Shown one piece after another: positions 43,632 through 52,429 of a DNA stretch of 64,000 nucleotides (position 1 is its first letter; every line of letters starts with the position of its first letter). The translations under genes and the position numbers were made by a program. The notes beneath the pieces were generated by a model. That model was not told the DNA's origin, searched no databases, and worked only from the letters and a program-made list of their open reading frames with translations. Source of the DNA: Spartobacteria bacterium LR76 (GTDB lineage Bacteria > Verrucomicrobiota > Verrucomicrobiia > Chthoniobacterales > Terrimicrobiaceae); assembly GCA_003054655.1 (NCBI GenBank), contig QAYZ01000016.1:930001-994000 (forward strand), in the 5' to 3' direction.

Positions 43632-45363
43632 CCACGCAGACAAAGCGGGTTCCCTCCCCAGGCGTACTCGTCACCGTGATGTCGCCGCCCATCATGCGGC
43701 TCAGGCTCTGCGCGATGACCAGCCCGAGGCCGCTCCCGCCAAACTGGCGGGTCGTCGAGCTATCGGCTTGGGCGAAGGGTTTAAACAACCGGCTGAGCTG
43801 ATGGGGCTGGATCCCGATGCCCGTGTCGATGACTTCAAAAATGACGGCGTCGGCCTCTCCTTGCTTTACGAGCAAATCGATGCGTCCGGTGGATGTGAAC
43901 TTCACTGCGTTGCTCACCAGGTTTGTCAGAATCTGTCCCAGCCGCAGGCTATCGCCGACGACGATATCCTGAACAGCCGGGTCTATCCGGCTTTCCAGGA
44001 GCAATCCCTTGAGCTTGGCCGCAGGCAACTGGAGACGGCACACCCGCCCGACAACATCGCGAAGAGCAAAGGCAACATGCTCGATCTGCATGCCTCCGGC
44101 CTCGATCTTGGAGTAATCCAGCACATCGTTCAGAATGCAAAGGAGCGATTGGCTGCTATCGGCTATGAGATTGACATAGTCCGCCTGCTCATCGGTAAGC
44201 GGCGTCGTTTTAAGCAGATCGAGGAACCCTATGACGCCATTCATCGGAGTCCGCACCTCGTGACTCATGGTGGCGAGGAATCGCCCCTTGGCTCGATTGG
44301 CGTTTTCCGCTTCCTCCCTGGCCTGCTGCACCAGCTTCTCGGCCGCCTTGCGCTCGGTGACGTCGCGCAGCAGGAGGATACGCGCTGACGGCTCCTCCGC
44401 ATCCTCGGGTACCGGAATGATGGAGCACTCCCAGATGGCACCATCGGTCACCGCCACCTCGACATTTTCCACCGCCCGCCGCTCAAGCAGCTCGATCACA
44501 CCGGTCCATCCGCGGAGAAGACGCTGGACGGGACGGTCAAGTGCGGCCTTGGCAGACACGCCAAACCGACGACACGCCGCGCGATTCAGGTCAAGCACCA
44601 GCCCGCGCGAGTCGATGACGATGAGGCATTCCTTGAGATGCTCCACGAGCAATACCCTGGCGACGGGGGCCAGATCGCCCATGCGGCTGCCCAGGAGAGC
44701 CCAGATGGCCAGCCACGCCGTGAAAGCAAGGACGATCGGCGTGTAGTTGAAGCCCATCGTGGGCGACCAGCCGACCATGTACAACCCATTCACCGCCGTC
44801 GGCAACAACCCGCTCATGAACATCAGAAACTCCCCTCGGCGAGACCATGGCGGCGCATGGCGAAGGTGGGCGGCCAGCCAATAGAGCGCGGTAATGGCAA
44901 ATACCGCGACAAACGTGAAATAAACGATCGTCATCGGCCCGACCTGATAGGCGAGCACGGCAAACTCGGAGTTGCGAGTCAGCCGGATATCGTCGAGCCA
45001 GAGCGCACCCAGTCTCGGCGTCCATGCCACCACCAGCATGGAGAGAGGAATGATGAGCGACAGGTAAAGCCGCTCCCTGACCAGGAAACGAGTGCCCTTG
45101 ACCAGCCGATGAACGGCCTCGGCGAAGAGCAAGGGAACGAATGGCAGGATGGTGAAACGCAGCTTGAGGAGCAACACCTTGTCCGCCAATGTCGTGGAAG
45201 AAACCTCGGCCGCGGCGATGATGCACCATACGCCAACCAGCACCAGAGCAATCGCGTAAGGCCGCATCGCCAGGATCTGGACGCGGCGATAGGCGATGGC
45301 AGCCAGCGCAAATGCCAGTCCCGACGCGATGAGCGCTACAAAAAACTGCCACGCGAAACTCAT
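43588..45363 (-). CDS. 7TM-sensor histidine kinase with PAS domain
   Basis: This 591-residue orphan kinase has seven predicted transmembrane segments in residues 1-225 (histidine kinase N-terminal 7TM type) and a PAS-like domain of about 235-340. HisKA has His368 in '[19 protein letters not shown]', and the ATPase domain shows '[11 protein letters not shown]', 'DTGIGI' and '[13 protein letters not shown]'. It has no receiver domain and no response regulator gene beside it. The 3' end overlaps the convergent glycosyltransferase gene by 44 nt. Confidence 0.92.
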   Translation of the reverse strand: MSFAWQFFVALIASGLAFALAAIAYRRVQILAMRPYAIALVLVGVWCIIAAAEVSSTTLADKVLLLKLRFTILPFVPLLFAEAVHRLVKGTRFLVRERLYLSLIIPLSMLVVAWTPRLGALWLDDIRLTRNSEFAVLAYQVGPMTIVYFTFVAVFAITALYWLAAHLRHAPPWSRRGEFLMFMSGLLPTAVNGLYMVGWSPTMGFNYTPIVLAFTAWLAIWALLGSRMGDLAPVARVLLVEHLKECLIVIDSRGLVLDLNRAACRRFGVSAKAALDRPVQRLLRGWTGVIELLERRAVENVEVAVTDGAIWECSIIPVPEDAEEPSARILLLRDVTERKAAEKLVQQAREEAENANRAKGRFLATMSHEVRTPMNGVIGFLDLLKTTPLTDEQADYVNLIADSSQSLLCILNDVLDYSKIEAGGMQIEHVAFALRDVVGRVCRLQLPAAKLKGLLLESRIDPAVQDIVVGDSLRLGQILTNLVSNAVKFTSTGRIDLLVKQGEADAVIFEVIDTGIGIQPHQLSRLFKPFAQADSSTTRQFGGSGLGLVIAQSLSRMMGGDITVTSTPGEGTRFVCVVNLPAAGDRVTVNR

Positions 45364-45563
45364 CGCCAGCCTCTCTCCGCAGTCTCTCTATCGAGGCAAA
45401 GTCGACAGCATGACCTCGCCCCGGAGTAAACGAGGTCCGGAAACGGGAAAACGGGGGAGGTTCCGCCCTGACACGAGCGATTCATGGACGTACGACACCT
45501 ATCGTGCCGCCGTCCACTTGTCGAACATCTCCGGCGGGCAAGCCGCGGATTTTTCCGCCGCTG

Positions 45564-46643
45564 TTACCCGTGAATCCGCCGGGAGAGCTGCTGAGCCTTC
45601 AGGCAAAGCTCCGCCGCCTTGAACGCATGTGCCTGAGTCATCGCGTTTTCCGTGCGATTAAGGCAATCCAGGATCAACTGGCCAAAGAAGGGGTATCCGA
45701 CGTTGCCGGCGCAGTCGATGCGTCGCTCGCCTTGCTGGTCGACGATGAACAGGATATCCTTGCTCGCGTCCGCCGTGGCGATGTCGATATACTTGCGCAA
45801 CTCGATGTAGCCCTTTGTTCCCAGGATGAGAGTACGGCCATCCCCCCAGGTGCGCAGGCCATCCGGAGTCAGCCAATCCACCCGATAATATCCCGACGCA
45901 CCGGCATTGCCGACCAGCGACGCCTCGCCGAAATCCTCCAGCTCCGGGTAATCCGGGTTGGCAAAATTCCCGACGGAACTCGACACGACCGAAGCATCGC
46001 TGCTGCCGGTGTAGAAAAGGAACTGCTCGCTTTGATGGCTGCCGATATCGCACAGGATGCCGCCGTACTCCTCCTTGTTGAAGAACCACGCCGGACGGGC
46101 CGAGGCGCTCAGGCGATGCGGCCCGAAGCCAGCAGTCTGCACCACGCGCCCAATCGCGCCGGAAGCGATCAACTGACCGGCAAAGACCGCGCTCTCCACG
46201 TGCAGACGCTCGCTGTAGTAGACCATGTAGCGCTGCCCCGTGCGGGCGGCGACTGCGCGGGCCTCATCAAGCTGTGCCAGCGTGGTAAACGGCGTTTTGT
46301 CCGTGAAGTAATCCTTCCCGGCCTCCAGGACCTTGCACCCGAGCGGACCGCGCTTGTTCGGGATGGCGGCCGCGGCCACCATCCTTATCGATGCGTCGTC
46401 GAGGATCTGCTCAAGAGATCCTGCCGCCTCGGCGGTGGGGAAGCTCTTTTGGAATGCCGCGACTTTCGCCGGATCGGGATCGTAAACCCAGCGCACCTCT
46501 CCGCCAGCCTCGACCAGTCCATTGGTCTGCCCGTAGATGTGGCCGTGATCGAGCGCCACGGCGGCGAAAAGAAATTCCCCGGGCTTGCAGACCGGTGCCG
46601 GCTTGCCTTGGGGGGCGTATGTCATTCCATCGGAATTTGTCAT
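45564..46643 (-). CDS. Gfo/Idh/MocA-family oxidoreductase
   Basis: This protein of about 359 residues is a putative NAD(P)-dependent sugar/polyol dehydrogenase. The N-terminal Rossmann part is atypical ('FLFAAVALDHGHIYGQTNGLVEAG' in place of a plain GxGxxG), while 'KDYFTDKTPFTTLAQLDEA' supplies the family's conserved Lys region. The C-terminal half contains 'GGILCDIGSHQSEQFLFY', the GFO_IDH_MocA_C pattern. It is the third gene of a catabolic unit after a second oxidoreductase and a sugar isomerase. Its start lies 1 bp beyond the isomerase stop. Confidence 0.85.
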   Translation of the reverse strand: MTNSDGMTYAPQGKPAPVCKPGEFLFAAVALDHGHIYGQTNGLVEAGGEVRWVYDPDPAKVAAFQKSFPTAEAAGSLEQILDDASIRMVAAAAIPNKRGPLGCKVLEAGKDYFTDKTPFTTLAQLDEARAVAARTGQRYMVYYSERLHVESAVFAGQLIASGAIGRVVQTAGFGPHRLSASARPAWFFNKEEYGGILCDIGSHQSEQFLFYTGSSDASVVSSSVGNFANPDYPELEDFGEASLVGNAGASGYYRVDWLTPDGLRTWGDGRTLILGTKGYIELRKYIDIATADASKDILFIVDQQGERRIDCAGNVGYPFFGQLILDCLNRTENAMTQAHAFKAAELCLKAQQLSRRIHG

Positions 46644-46644
46644 G

Positions 46645-47415
46645 TCAGGAAACAAAGGTCTTTGAGAGGTAATCGAAGCTGAGCTGGATCGACTCGAAGG
46701 GATCGCCCGGGCAGGTATCCTGCTCGACGACGAACCACTCCGTCCCGGCCTTCTCAGCCGCAGCCACGATGGCCGACCAGTTCAGGTTTCCATAACCCAC
46801 CTCGGCAAAGCGAGGTTTATCCGGGGACTCCACCACGTAGTCCTTGCAGTGAAGGACCGGCACACGGCCATCGAGCTTCTCGATCCAGGTCACCGGGTCG
46901 CCTCCGCCGTACTGCACCCAGTACGTGTCTGGCTCGGCGGCGAGGTTGCGAGGGTCGGTCTCCGCATAAATCCGTTCGAGAATCGTCCGCCCGCCGCAGT
47001 GAATGAATTCGTGGGCGTGATTGTGATAAAGAAGCGTCTGCCCGGCGTCGGCCAGCACAGCCCCGGATTTATCGAGTCCGCTGATGAGTCCCTGCACGGA
47101 TGCCTCATTGGCAAAGTCGATGCCTGCGGGAAATGGATACGCCGTATATTTGCACCCGAGCCTGGAAAGCCGCTCCACGACTTTCTCGGGAGACTTCAGA
47201 ATGACGTCTCCGGGTTCGTGCGTGGCGCAGATCGTCAGCCCTTCTCCCTGGCAGATGGCAACAAGCTCGCTCTCATCGATCGGCCCCATGCCGCTGACCT
47301 GAACCGCGCGATATCCGATCTGGGCGACCCGCTTCAGCGTGGCCGTGATGTCTGCGGGCGTACGGATGAAATCCCGCAGCGTGTAGAGCTGGATGGCGAT
47401 ATTTTCGATCTTCAT
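46645..47415 (-). CDS. sugar phosphate isomerase/epimerase (xylose isomerase-like TIM barrel)
   Basis: This 256-residue AP-endonuclease-2/IolE-type TIM barrel starts MKIENIAIQLYTLRDFI and has metal-site blocks 'LLYHNHAHEF', 'QYGGGDPVTWIEKL', 'HCKDY' and 'WFVVEQDTC'. It probably isomerises or epimerises a sugar or inositol derivative produced by the flanking dehydrogenases. The gene is 9 bp after the first oxidoreductase gene, within the LacI-controlled unit. Confidence 0.88.
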   Translation of the reverse strand: MKIENIAIQLYTLRDFIRTPADITATLKRVAQIGYRAVQVSGMGPIDESELVAICQGEGLTICATHEPGDVILKSPEKVVERLSRLGCKYTAYPFPAGIDFANEASVQGLISGLDKSGAVLADAGQTLLYHNHAHEFIHCGGRTILERIYAETDPRNLAAEPDTYWVQYGGGDPVTWIEKLDGRVPVLHCKDYVVESPDKPRFAEVGYGNLNWSAIVAAAEKAGTEWFVVEQDTCPGDPFESIQLSFDYLSKTFVS

Positions 47416-47424
47416 GGCGACGAC

Positions 47425-48576
47425 TTAGTGAGCAAAGGACAGTGTGAAATCGGAGGATTTCACCTCCACGGTCTTTTTGACAAAGGTCGACTCGGCGATC
47501 TTCTTTTTCAGCCAGTTCTCATAGTCCGCACCATCGAATGGCATCTCGAGCGTCTCTCCGCGAGCCGAGGAAAGCAGCATGGCATTGGCAAGCTCCACCG
47601 AGTGAATTCCCTCCTCCGCCGGAGCGATCAGGGGTTCCTTGTCGAGAATGGCCGCCGTGAAATTCCGCAGGATTTCCACATGCTGCCCGCCATGCCCAGA
47701 GAGCGGGATCTCCACGTTCCAAACCGACGGGCGGGAATACATGGCGTCGACCGTCTTGCTGAAGTCCGACATGCGCGTCTCGTTACGGGTATAAAGAAAC
47801 TTGTTATCCTCGATCACCACGCGACCCTGCTCTCCCACGACCTCGAGGCGATTGGTGCCGGGAGCCTCGCCGGTCGAGGTGATGAAGGTGCCGTGCATTC
47901 CGCTGGAGTATTCCATGTACGCGGTCACGTCGTCCTCCACCTCAATGTCGTGATAACGGCTGATGTGGCAGAAAGCGCGCACCCGTGATGGGCGGCCGAA
48001 GAACCAATACCAGAGGTCCAGGTTATGAGGGCACTGATTGAGCAGCACGCCGCCGCCTTCCCCACCCCAGGTCGCACGCCATCCGCCCGACGCATAATAA
48101 AGATAGGTGCGGAACCAATCTGTAATCGTCCAGCTCGCCCGGCGAATCTCGCCAAGCTCCCCGCTCTGGATCATTTCGCGGAGCTTGATGTAATACGGGT
48201 CCGTCCGCTGGTTGAACATCGCCGCAAAAACCTGGTCGCTCGATTTATGCGCAGCGATCAGCTTCTCGCAATCCGCCTTGTGCACGGAAATCGGCTTCTC
48301 CACCAGCACATGCAGGCCGGCATTGAGCGCATCAATACCGATCGTTGTATGAGAATAGTGCGGCGTGGCGATCAGGATTGCGTCGATTTCACCCGAGGCA
48401 ATCATCTCTCCTGCGGTTGCATAGCCTTTCGCCTGGGAATAGCGTGCCACCTTGTCGGCGTTTTCATCCGCCACCGCGGTGAGCCGCAGACGCGGAACTT
48501 TCCCAGCGAGGACGTTATCCGCGTGCGCGCCGCCCATGTTTCCAAGACCCACGATCCCTAAACGAACTTCTTTCAT
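47425..48576 (-). CDS. Gfo/Idh/MocA-family oxidoreductase
   Basis: This 383-residue dehydrogenase has the classical Rossmann 'LGIVGLGNMGGAHADNV' at its N-terminus and the substrate-site 'HVLVEKPISVHKADCEKL' with the conserved EKP lysine. C-terminal blocks such as 'GGVLLNQCPHNLDLWYWFFG' follow. It resembles inositol 2-dehydrogenase-type enzymes without a specific assignment. It is the first gene of the three-gene unit and is divergent from the LacI gene, 55 bp away. Confidence 0.92.
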   Translation of the reverse strand: MKEVRLGIVGLGNMGGAHADNVLAGKVPRLRLTAVADENADKVARYSQAKGYATAGEMIASGEIDAILIATPHYSHTTIGIDALNAGLHVLVEKPISVHKADCEKLIAAHKSSDQVFAAMFNQRTDPYYIKLREMIQSGELGEIRRASWTITDWFRTYLYYASGGWRATWGGEGGGVLLNQCPHNLDLWYWFFGRPSRVRAFCHISRYHDIEVEDDVTAYMEYSSGMHGTFITSTGEAPGTNRLEVVGEQGRVVIEDNKFLYTRNETRMSDFSKTVDAMYSRPSVWNVEIPLSGHGGQHVEILRNFTAAILDKEPLIAPAEEGIHSVELANAMLLSSARGETLEMPFDGADYENWLKKKIAESTFVKKTVEVKSSDFTLSFAH

Positions 48577-48599
48577 ATCAAAATGGAGGATTGATTCAC

Positions 48600-48607
48600 A
48601 CACGTGT
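48600..48607. promoter_or_regulatory. candidate LacI operator (ACACGTGT)
   Basis: The perfect palindrome ACACGTGT sits in the 55-bp gap between the divergent dehydrogenase and LacI genes. The central CG dyad is typical of LacI/GalR operators. It would let the regulator control both itself and the catabolic unit. Confidence 0.4.
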
Positions 48608-48631
48608 TAGGTTACTTTGGTAGGACAGTCA

Positions 48632-49681
48632 ATGAAAAACCCGGTCCATTCCACCAGTGAACTCGCCCGACGACTAGGCCTCTCCCGTTGGACGGTCTCC
48701 CGTGCGCTGAATGGCCACGCAGGCATCAATCCGGAAACAGCGGCCCGCGTGCGGGATGAAGCGCGCAAGGCGGGCTTTTCCCCCAGTATCCTCGGCCGGG
48801 GTCTGAGGAGCGGCCGCACGGATCTCATCGGGATCATCGCCCCCGATCTGGAGGAGTATTTCCTCACCCGCAAGCTCTCCGTCCTGCGCCTGCGCATCGA
48901 GGAGGCGGGATATCATGGCATCATTCAAATGACAGACTCCAGCGCGGCCAGCGAACGCGCGGCGCTCGAGCGATTTCGCACCATCCGATGCACCGGTGTA
49001 CTCACATTTGCCTCCAGCCTGGGACCTCGCGACATCGGCCTGCAACGCTTGAAGGAGGCCAGGATTCCCTGCCTGCAGATCGACCCTCTCCTGAAAACCT
49101 CCGGGATCACAGCCGGGACCGACCGGCTCGAGGCGCAACGCCTGACGCTTGAGCATCTCTTTTCTCTCGGTCATCGCCAGATCGGGGTCTTTGGCATCGA
49201 CTCCTCCACCACCTACGGGCGCCAGCGCTATGAGGGCATCGCTGCCGCCTGCATGGCGGCCGGGCTTTCCCCGGAGAAAAGCCTTCGCTGGTTTTCTCGG
49301 GAACAACCGAAAGATGATTTCGCGACCGGCCATGCCCTGGCGAATGAATTTGCCAAGGCACCCCAAAGGCCCACCGCCATAGTAACCATCAATGATCGCA
49401 TGGCCCTCGGCGCGATACGGGGATTGCAGGAAAACGGACTCGACGTCCCGCGAGACATCTCGGTGATCGGCTACGACAACGCGGATTTCTCCGCCTACTC
49501 CAATCCGTCGCTGACGACTATCGATCCCCAAGGAGAAACACTGATGCAGGGGGCGCTCGACATGATCCTCTCGCCGAAAAATCCGGGAAGCTTCCGGGTG
49601 CAGCCGACCCTGATCGTCCGTCAGTCCACAGCCGCTCCATCGGGAGATCGCCAAAGGAACTCATGCTCCTGCAGTGTTTAA
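48632..49681 (+). CDS. LacI-family transcriptional regulator
   Basis: This 349-residue regulator has the HTH 'STSELARRLGLSRWTVSRALNGHAGINPETAARV', a hinge and an effector domain with 'LIGIIAPDLEEYF', 'FSLGHRQIGVFGI', 'TAIVTINDRMALGAI' and 'DISVIGYDNADFSAYSNPSLTTI'. It is likely to repress or activate the divergent oxidoreductase-isomerase unit in response to its sugar substrate. The ATG at 48632 is preferred; five codons upstream is another in-frame start. Confidence 0.94.
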   Translation: MKNPVHSTSELARRLGLSRWTVSRALNGHAGINPETAARVRDEARKAGFSPSILGRGLRSGRTDLIGIIAPDLEEYFLTRKLSVLRLRIEEAGYHGIIQMTDSSAASERAALERFRTIRCTGVLTFASSLGPRDIGLQRLKEARIPCLQIDPLLKTSGITAGTDRLEAQRLTLEHLFSLGHRQIGVFGIDSSTTYGRQRYEGIAAACMAAGLSPEKSLRWFSREQPKDDFATGHALANEFAKAPQRPTAIVTINDRMALGAIRGLQENGLDVPRDISVIGYDNADFSAYSNPSLTTIDPQGETLMQGALDMILSPKNPGSFRVQPTLIVRQSTAAPSGDRQRNSCSCSV

Positions 49682-49743
49682 CTGCTATCGCGATGACGTT
49701 TTGACTTGCCACTTTGGCCGAAGTTTCGTGTTATGATTCGATT

Positions 49744-50163
49744 ATGAAGGCTGCCGTCACCCTCCTCGCCGTGCTTGCAATCGGCGGAACTGCTTTCGCA
49801 GACATCCAGCAACCCCCTGCCTCCGATTACGGTCCGACCCGTAAACTCGGTCGCGGTCTTGGCAACGTCGCTTTCGGCGTCACTGAGATCCCTGATTCCA
49901 TTTTTGGAGTGAACTACTCCGAAGGCAACTCCGCCGCCTGGAGCTACGGTCTCGTCCGCGGCGTCGGTCGCACCTTTGCCCGCCTCGGTTATGGTCTTTA
50001 TGAAATGGCCACTTTCCCGGTGCCTACCGTGAAGGGTTCCTACCGCCCGCCGTACAAGAGCATCGTCCCGTGGATCAACGGTGGTTATGAAGAGTTCCCG
50101 CCGGAGCTCGGATGGGAGACCCGCTTCAACTACGTCCGCGACTACCAGCGAACCCCCTGGTAG
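49744..50163 (+). CDS. TIGR04073-like exosortase-associated secreted protein
   Basis: This 139-residue protein has a signal peptide ending 'GTAFA'. The mature part matches the pattern I recall for TIGR04073, a family linked to the exosortase/PEP-CTERM system in Verrucomicrobia and relatives: 'TRKLGRGLGNVAFGVTEIPDSIF', then 'GLVRGVGRTFARLGYGLYEMATFPVPTVKGSY', ending with a Tyr/Pro/Trp-rich stretch. Function is unknown; co-occurrence with exosortase is the reason for its family name. No exosortase or PEP-CTERM protein is in the window. A strong terminator follows. Confidence 0.8.
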   Translation: MKAAVTLLAVLAIGGTAFADIQQPPASDYGPTRKLGRGLGNVAFGVTEIPDSIFGVNYSEGNSAAWSYGLVRGVGRTFARLGYGLYEMATFPVPTVKGSYRPPYKSIVPWINGGYEEFPPELGWETRFNYVRDYQRTPW

Positions 50164-50190
50164 AAACCAGCTTCCATTTTGGAGATTTCA

Positions 50191-50222
50191 TCAGCGCATC
50201 GAAAGGTGCGCTGATTTTTTTT
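50191..50222 (+). terminator. rho-independent terminator
   Basis: An 8-bp perfect stem TCAGCGCA / TGCGCTGA over an 8-nt loop is followed by eight T. It lies 27 bp after the stop of the TIGR04073-like gene. Confidence 0.9.
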
Positions 50223-50296
50223 GCCCCCAAGCGCCCTCAATTCGCGGCGGACACCATCGTCTCACAGGGAAAGCAACAGGCGAGGCACCCTTGCTC

Positions 50297-50450
50297 GCAT
50301 CGCGGGTATCGGACAAGTCGCCTCGTCCGATGTAGCGGGATGCCGCAGCGATGCAGGCTGCTGATCAACTTTCCGGAACCGACTGTTCCGAGCTCAGGGC
50401 GTTTCCATGAAACAATATCATGGAAGCGGCGGAGATAGCCAAACTATCGG
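50297..50450. repeat. cluster of short hairpins
   Basis: Four independent inverted repeats are seen in about 150 bp: ATCGGAC/GTCCGAT (50308-50331) inside an outer GCATC/GATGC pair (50297-50343), GCAGC/GCTGC (50345-50361), CGGAAC/GTTCCG (50374-50390) and TTCCATG/CATGGAA (50403-50425), with a weaker GATAG/CTATC (50434-50448). They could be the folded 3' end of the permease mRNA, a non-coding RNA or repeat debris. No known RNA family is recognised. Confidence 0.45.
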
Positions 50451-50471
50451 CGTCAGAGAGCGACTCCGGAG

Positions 50472-52286
50472 CTATCCGTAAATCACCAACTGGATGTTGT
50501 CGGGAAGGCTGCCAGCCACTTCTGAGGCCACGTTTCCGCGCAACAACTTGCTCATGGAGCCGCGATGGGATGCGCCCAGCATGAGATAGTCGACTCCCAG
50601 CGTGGCCGCCATATCGACGATGATCGACGCGGCGTTGGGCGCATTGACAAAGACCGGTATCGTCGTCACTCCCCGATGCTTCCCGATCTGGAGGGCGGTG
50701 CCGAGAATCGCACTGGCCTCCGGGTCGCTTTTCCAGTCAGCCTTGGGTAGTGCAGCAGCTCCACCGCCGTAAAGAATGGCGATTTCCCGGATGTAAAGGA
50801 CGTAAAGGGCGGCATTTCGCATCTGAGCCTCCTCAAAGGCAAAACGCAGCACCGGGGTGAGCCCACGCACACTGACGAGGATCTTCTGTGTCTCGCCTGA
50901 CGGTGCGGACATCTTCTCCACGACGTCAGGACGCACGATATCGGCAAATTCCTTGGAGACCGTGAGCGTGCGCGTGCCGCTCAGGCGCTGGGCATACGCC
51001 CATAGGCCGAGACCGACCACCAGCACGCAGATAACGAAAAAGAGGGCGTCCGGCTTGGTCTTGGCCAGAGTCAACTCAACCGCAGCCAGGAGGACAAACG
51101 TGAAGAGCATCAACCCACGCTCGAGCACGTTCATCTTCAAATGCCGATTGAAGGTGCATGAGCCGAGATTCACACAGATGGCACCAACCACGCCGATCGC
51201 ATAAAGCCCGGCCAATGCCTCAAAGTTGTCCGTGGCGAGTAGGACGATGATCGGCAGTCCGACCGAGATGCCGAGCGGAGCCAGCGGAACACCATGGGAG
51301 TTCAGCTTCGTAAAGGCACGCGGCATGTCCCCTTCCCTCGACATCATGAAGAGGAGTCCGATCAGCGCAGCAATCGCCGTATTCACCGCACTGAGAAGCA
51401 ACAGGGCAAAAACGACGCCCACGATGAACCCAAAGACGTGGCCAAAGCCCGGCCCGAAATTCATCGCGCCATACTGCTCGGCGAGGAAGCGCAGCATATC
51501 TTCCTTGCGCTTGATCATTTCCGGAGCGAGCTCCTTCGGCAGAGACAGCATCGCCCACCCGAGCAAGGCCGTCCCGAGGCTCACCTCGATCGCAACCGGC
51601 AGGATGGCCTTGAAAGCATTGCGTCCCACCTGGGGATGGCCAATGACAGAACCGCGATCCGGTTTCATGGTTCCGGTCAGGTTCGCGATGGCCTCGACAC
51701 CGCTCAGGGCCAGAATCACTCCCACAAACGACACCCAGGTATGCTGGAAATTGTCATGGAGCGGCTCCATGTGCGTGAAAGTGAGGTGCGGAACCGAGAA
51801 GAGAATGATCAGGACGACCACCACGACAGTCGGCAGAGCCAACGCCACGGCCAGACTACCGCTGTGGCGGGGACCGTAAAAGTTCAGCACGCCCATGAGC
51901 AGGATGGCACCAGTCGTCGAAACCAGGATCCACTTCTCAGGAACTCCAAGGTAACTCAATGCCGCCCAGCCACTAAGAGCCGCTGTAACGGTTAAATCGG
52001 CCACCAGGAGCAGGGCTCCGACCACGGCCAGCAAGCGCCCCTGCTGCTTCGCTGCGGAATAGACGCCGCCTCCATCCGGGAAGACCCGGCAGATCACCAT
52101 GTAATTGATGCCCACCAGCGCCGTGAGCGCACAGACGGCAACGATGATGGGAAAAGAGGAGAAGCCAGCCGCGACGAACGCGAGACCGATGACATATGCT
52201 TTGCTGGTGCCCCAATCGCCAAAAAGAAGGGCTGAGGCACGAGGCCAGTCGAGATTGCGCGGCCTATGAATTTCAGGACTATCCAA
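50472..52286 (-). CDS. amino acid permease (APC) fused to a universal stress protein domain
   Basis: This 604-residue protein has about 12 transmembrane helices in residues 15-455 with APC-superfamily character ('FGDWGTSKAYVIGLAFVAAG', 'FPDGGGVYSAAKQQG', 'LSGVEAIANLTGTM'). A cytoplasmic UspA-like domain (about 468-604) ends in the nucleotide-loop pattern 'LMLGASHRGSMSKLLRGNVASEV'. The permease part probably imports an amino acid or related cation, and the Usp domain may gate it by binding ATP or AMP, as in other transporter-Usp fusions. Both parts are in one unbroken frame. Confidence 0.88.
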   Translation of the reverse strand: MDSPEIHRPRNLDWPRASALLFGDWGTSKAYVIGLAFVAAGFSSFPIIVAVCALTALVGINYMVICRVFPDGGGVYSAAKQQGRLLAVVGALLLVADLTVTAALSGWAALSYLGVPEKWILVSTTGAILLMGVLNFYGPRHSGSLAVALALPTVVVVVLIILFSVPHLTFTHMEPLHDNFQHTWVSFVGVILALSGVEAIANLTGTMKPDRGSVIGHPQVGRNAFKAILPVAIEVSLGTALLGWAMLSLPKELAPEMIKRKEDMLRFLAEQYGAMNFGPGFGHVFGFIVGVVFALLLLSAVNTAIAALIGLLFMMSREGDMPRAFTKLNSHGVPLAPLGISVGLPIIVLLATDNFEALAGLYAIGVVGAICVNLGSCTFNRHLKMNVLERGLMLFTFVLLAAVELTLAKTKPDALFFVICVLVVGLGLWAYAQRLSGTRTLTVSKEFADIVRPDVVEKMSAPSGETQKILVSVRGLTPVLRFAFEEAQMRNAALYVLYIREIAILYGGGAAALPKADWKSDPEASAILGTALQIGKHRGVTTIPVFVNAPNAASIIVDMAATLGVDYLMLGASHRGSMSKLLRGNVASEVAGSLPDNIQLVIYG

Positions 52287-52429
52287 AGTAATCAGGCAGT
52301 TTTAGAGAACGGCACGTTTGTCGTTGGCTGTACGCCGCCCGTCAAATCCTTTCGATGAAAGGCCGACGAAGTGTCCGATAAACATCCTTTGCTCTGCCCG
52401 CCAAGGCAGGCTAATCTGCCCGGCTGACA

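Larger units (their letters stand above)
50164..50471. other. intergenic region, 308 bp, with terminator and several hairpins
   Basis: The space between the TIGR04073-like gene and the convergent permease gene holds a terminator at 50191-50222 and at least four short hairpins between about 50297 and 50450. No protein-coding frame is convincing. The right part would be the 3' untranslated region of the permease mRNA on the minus strand. Confidence 0.5.
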
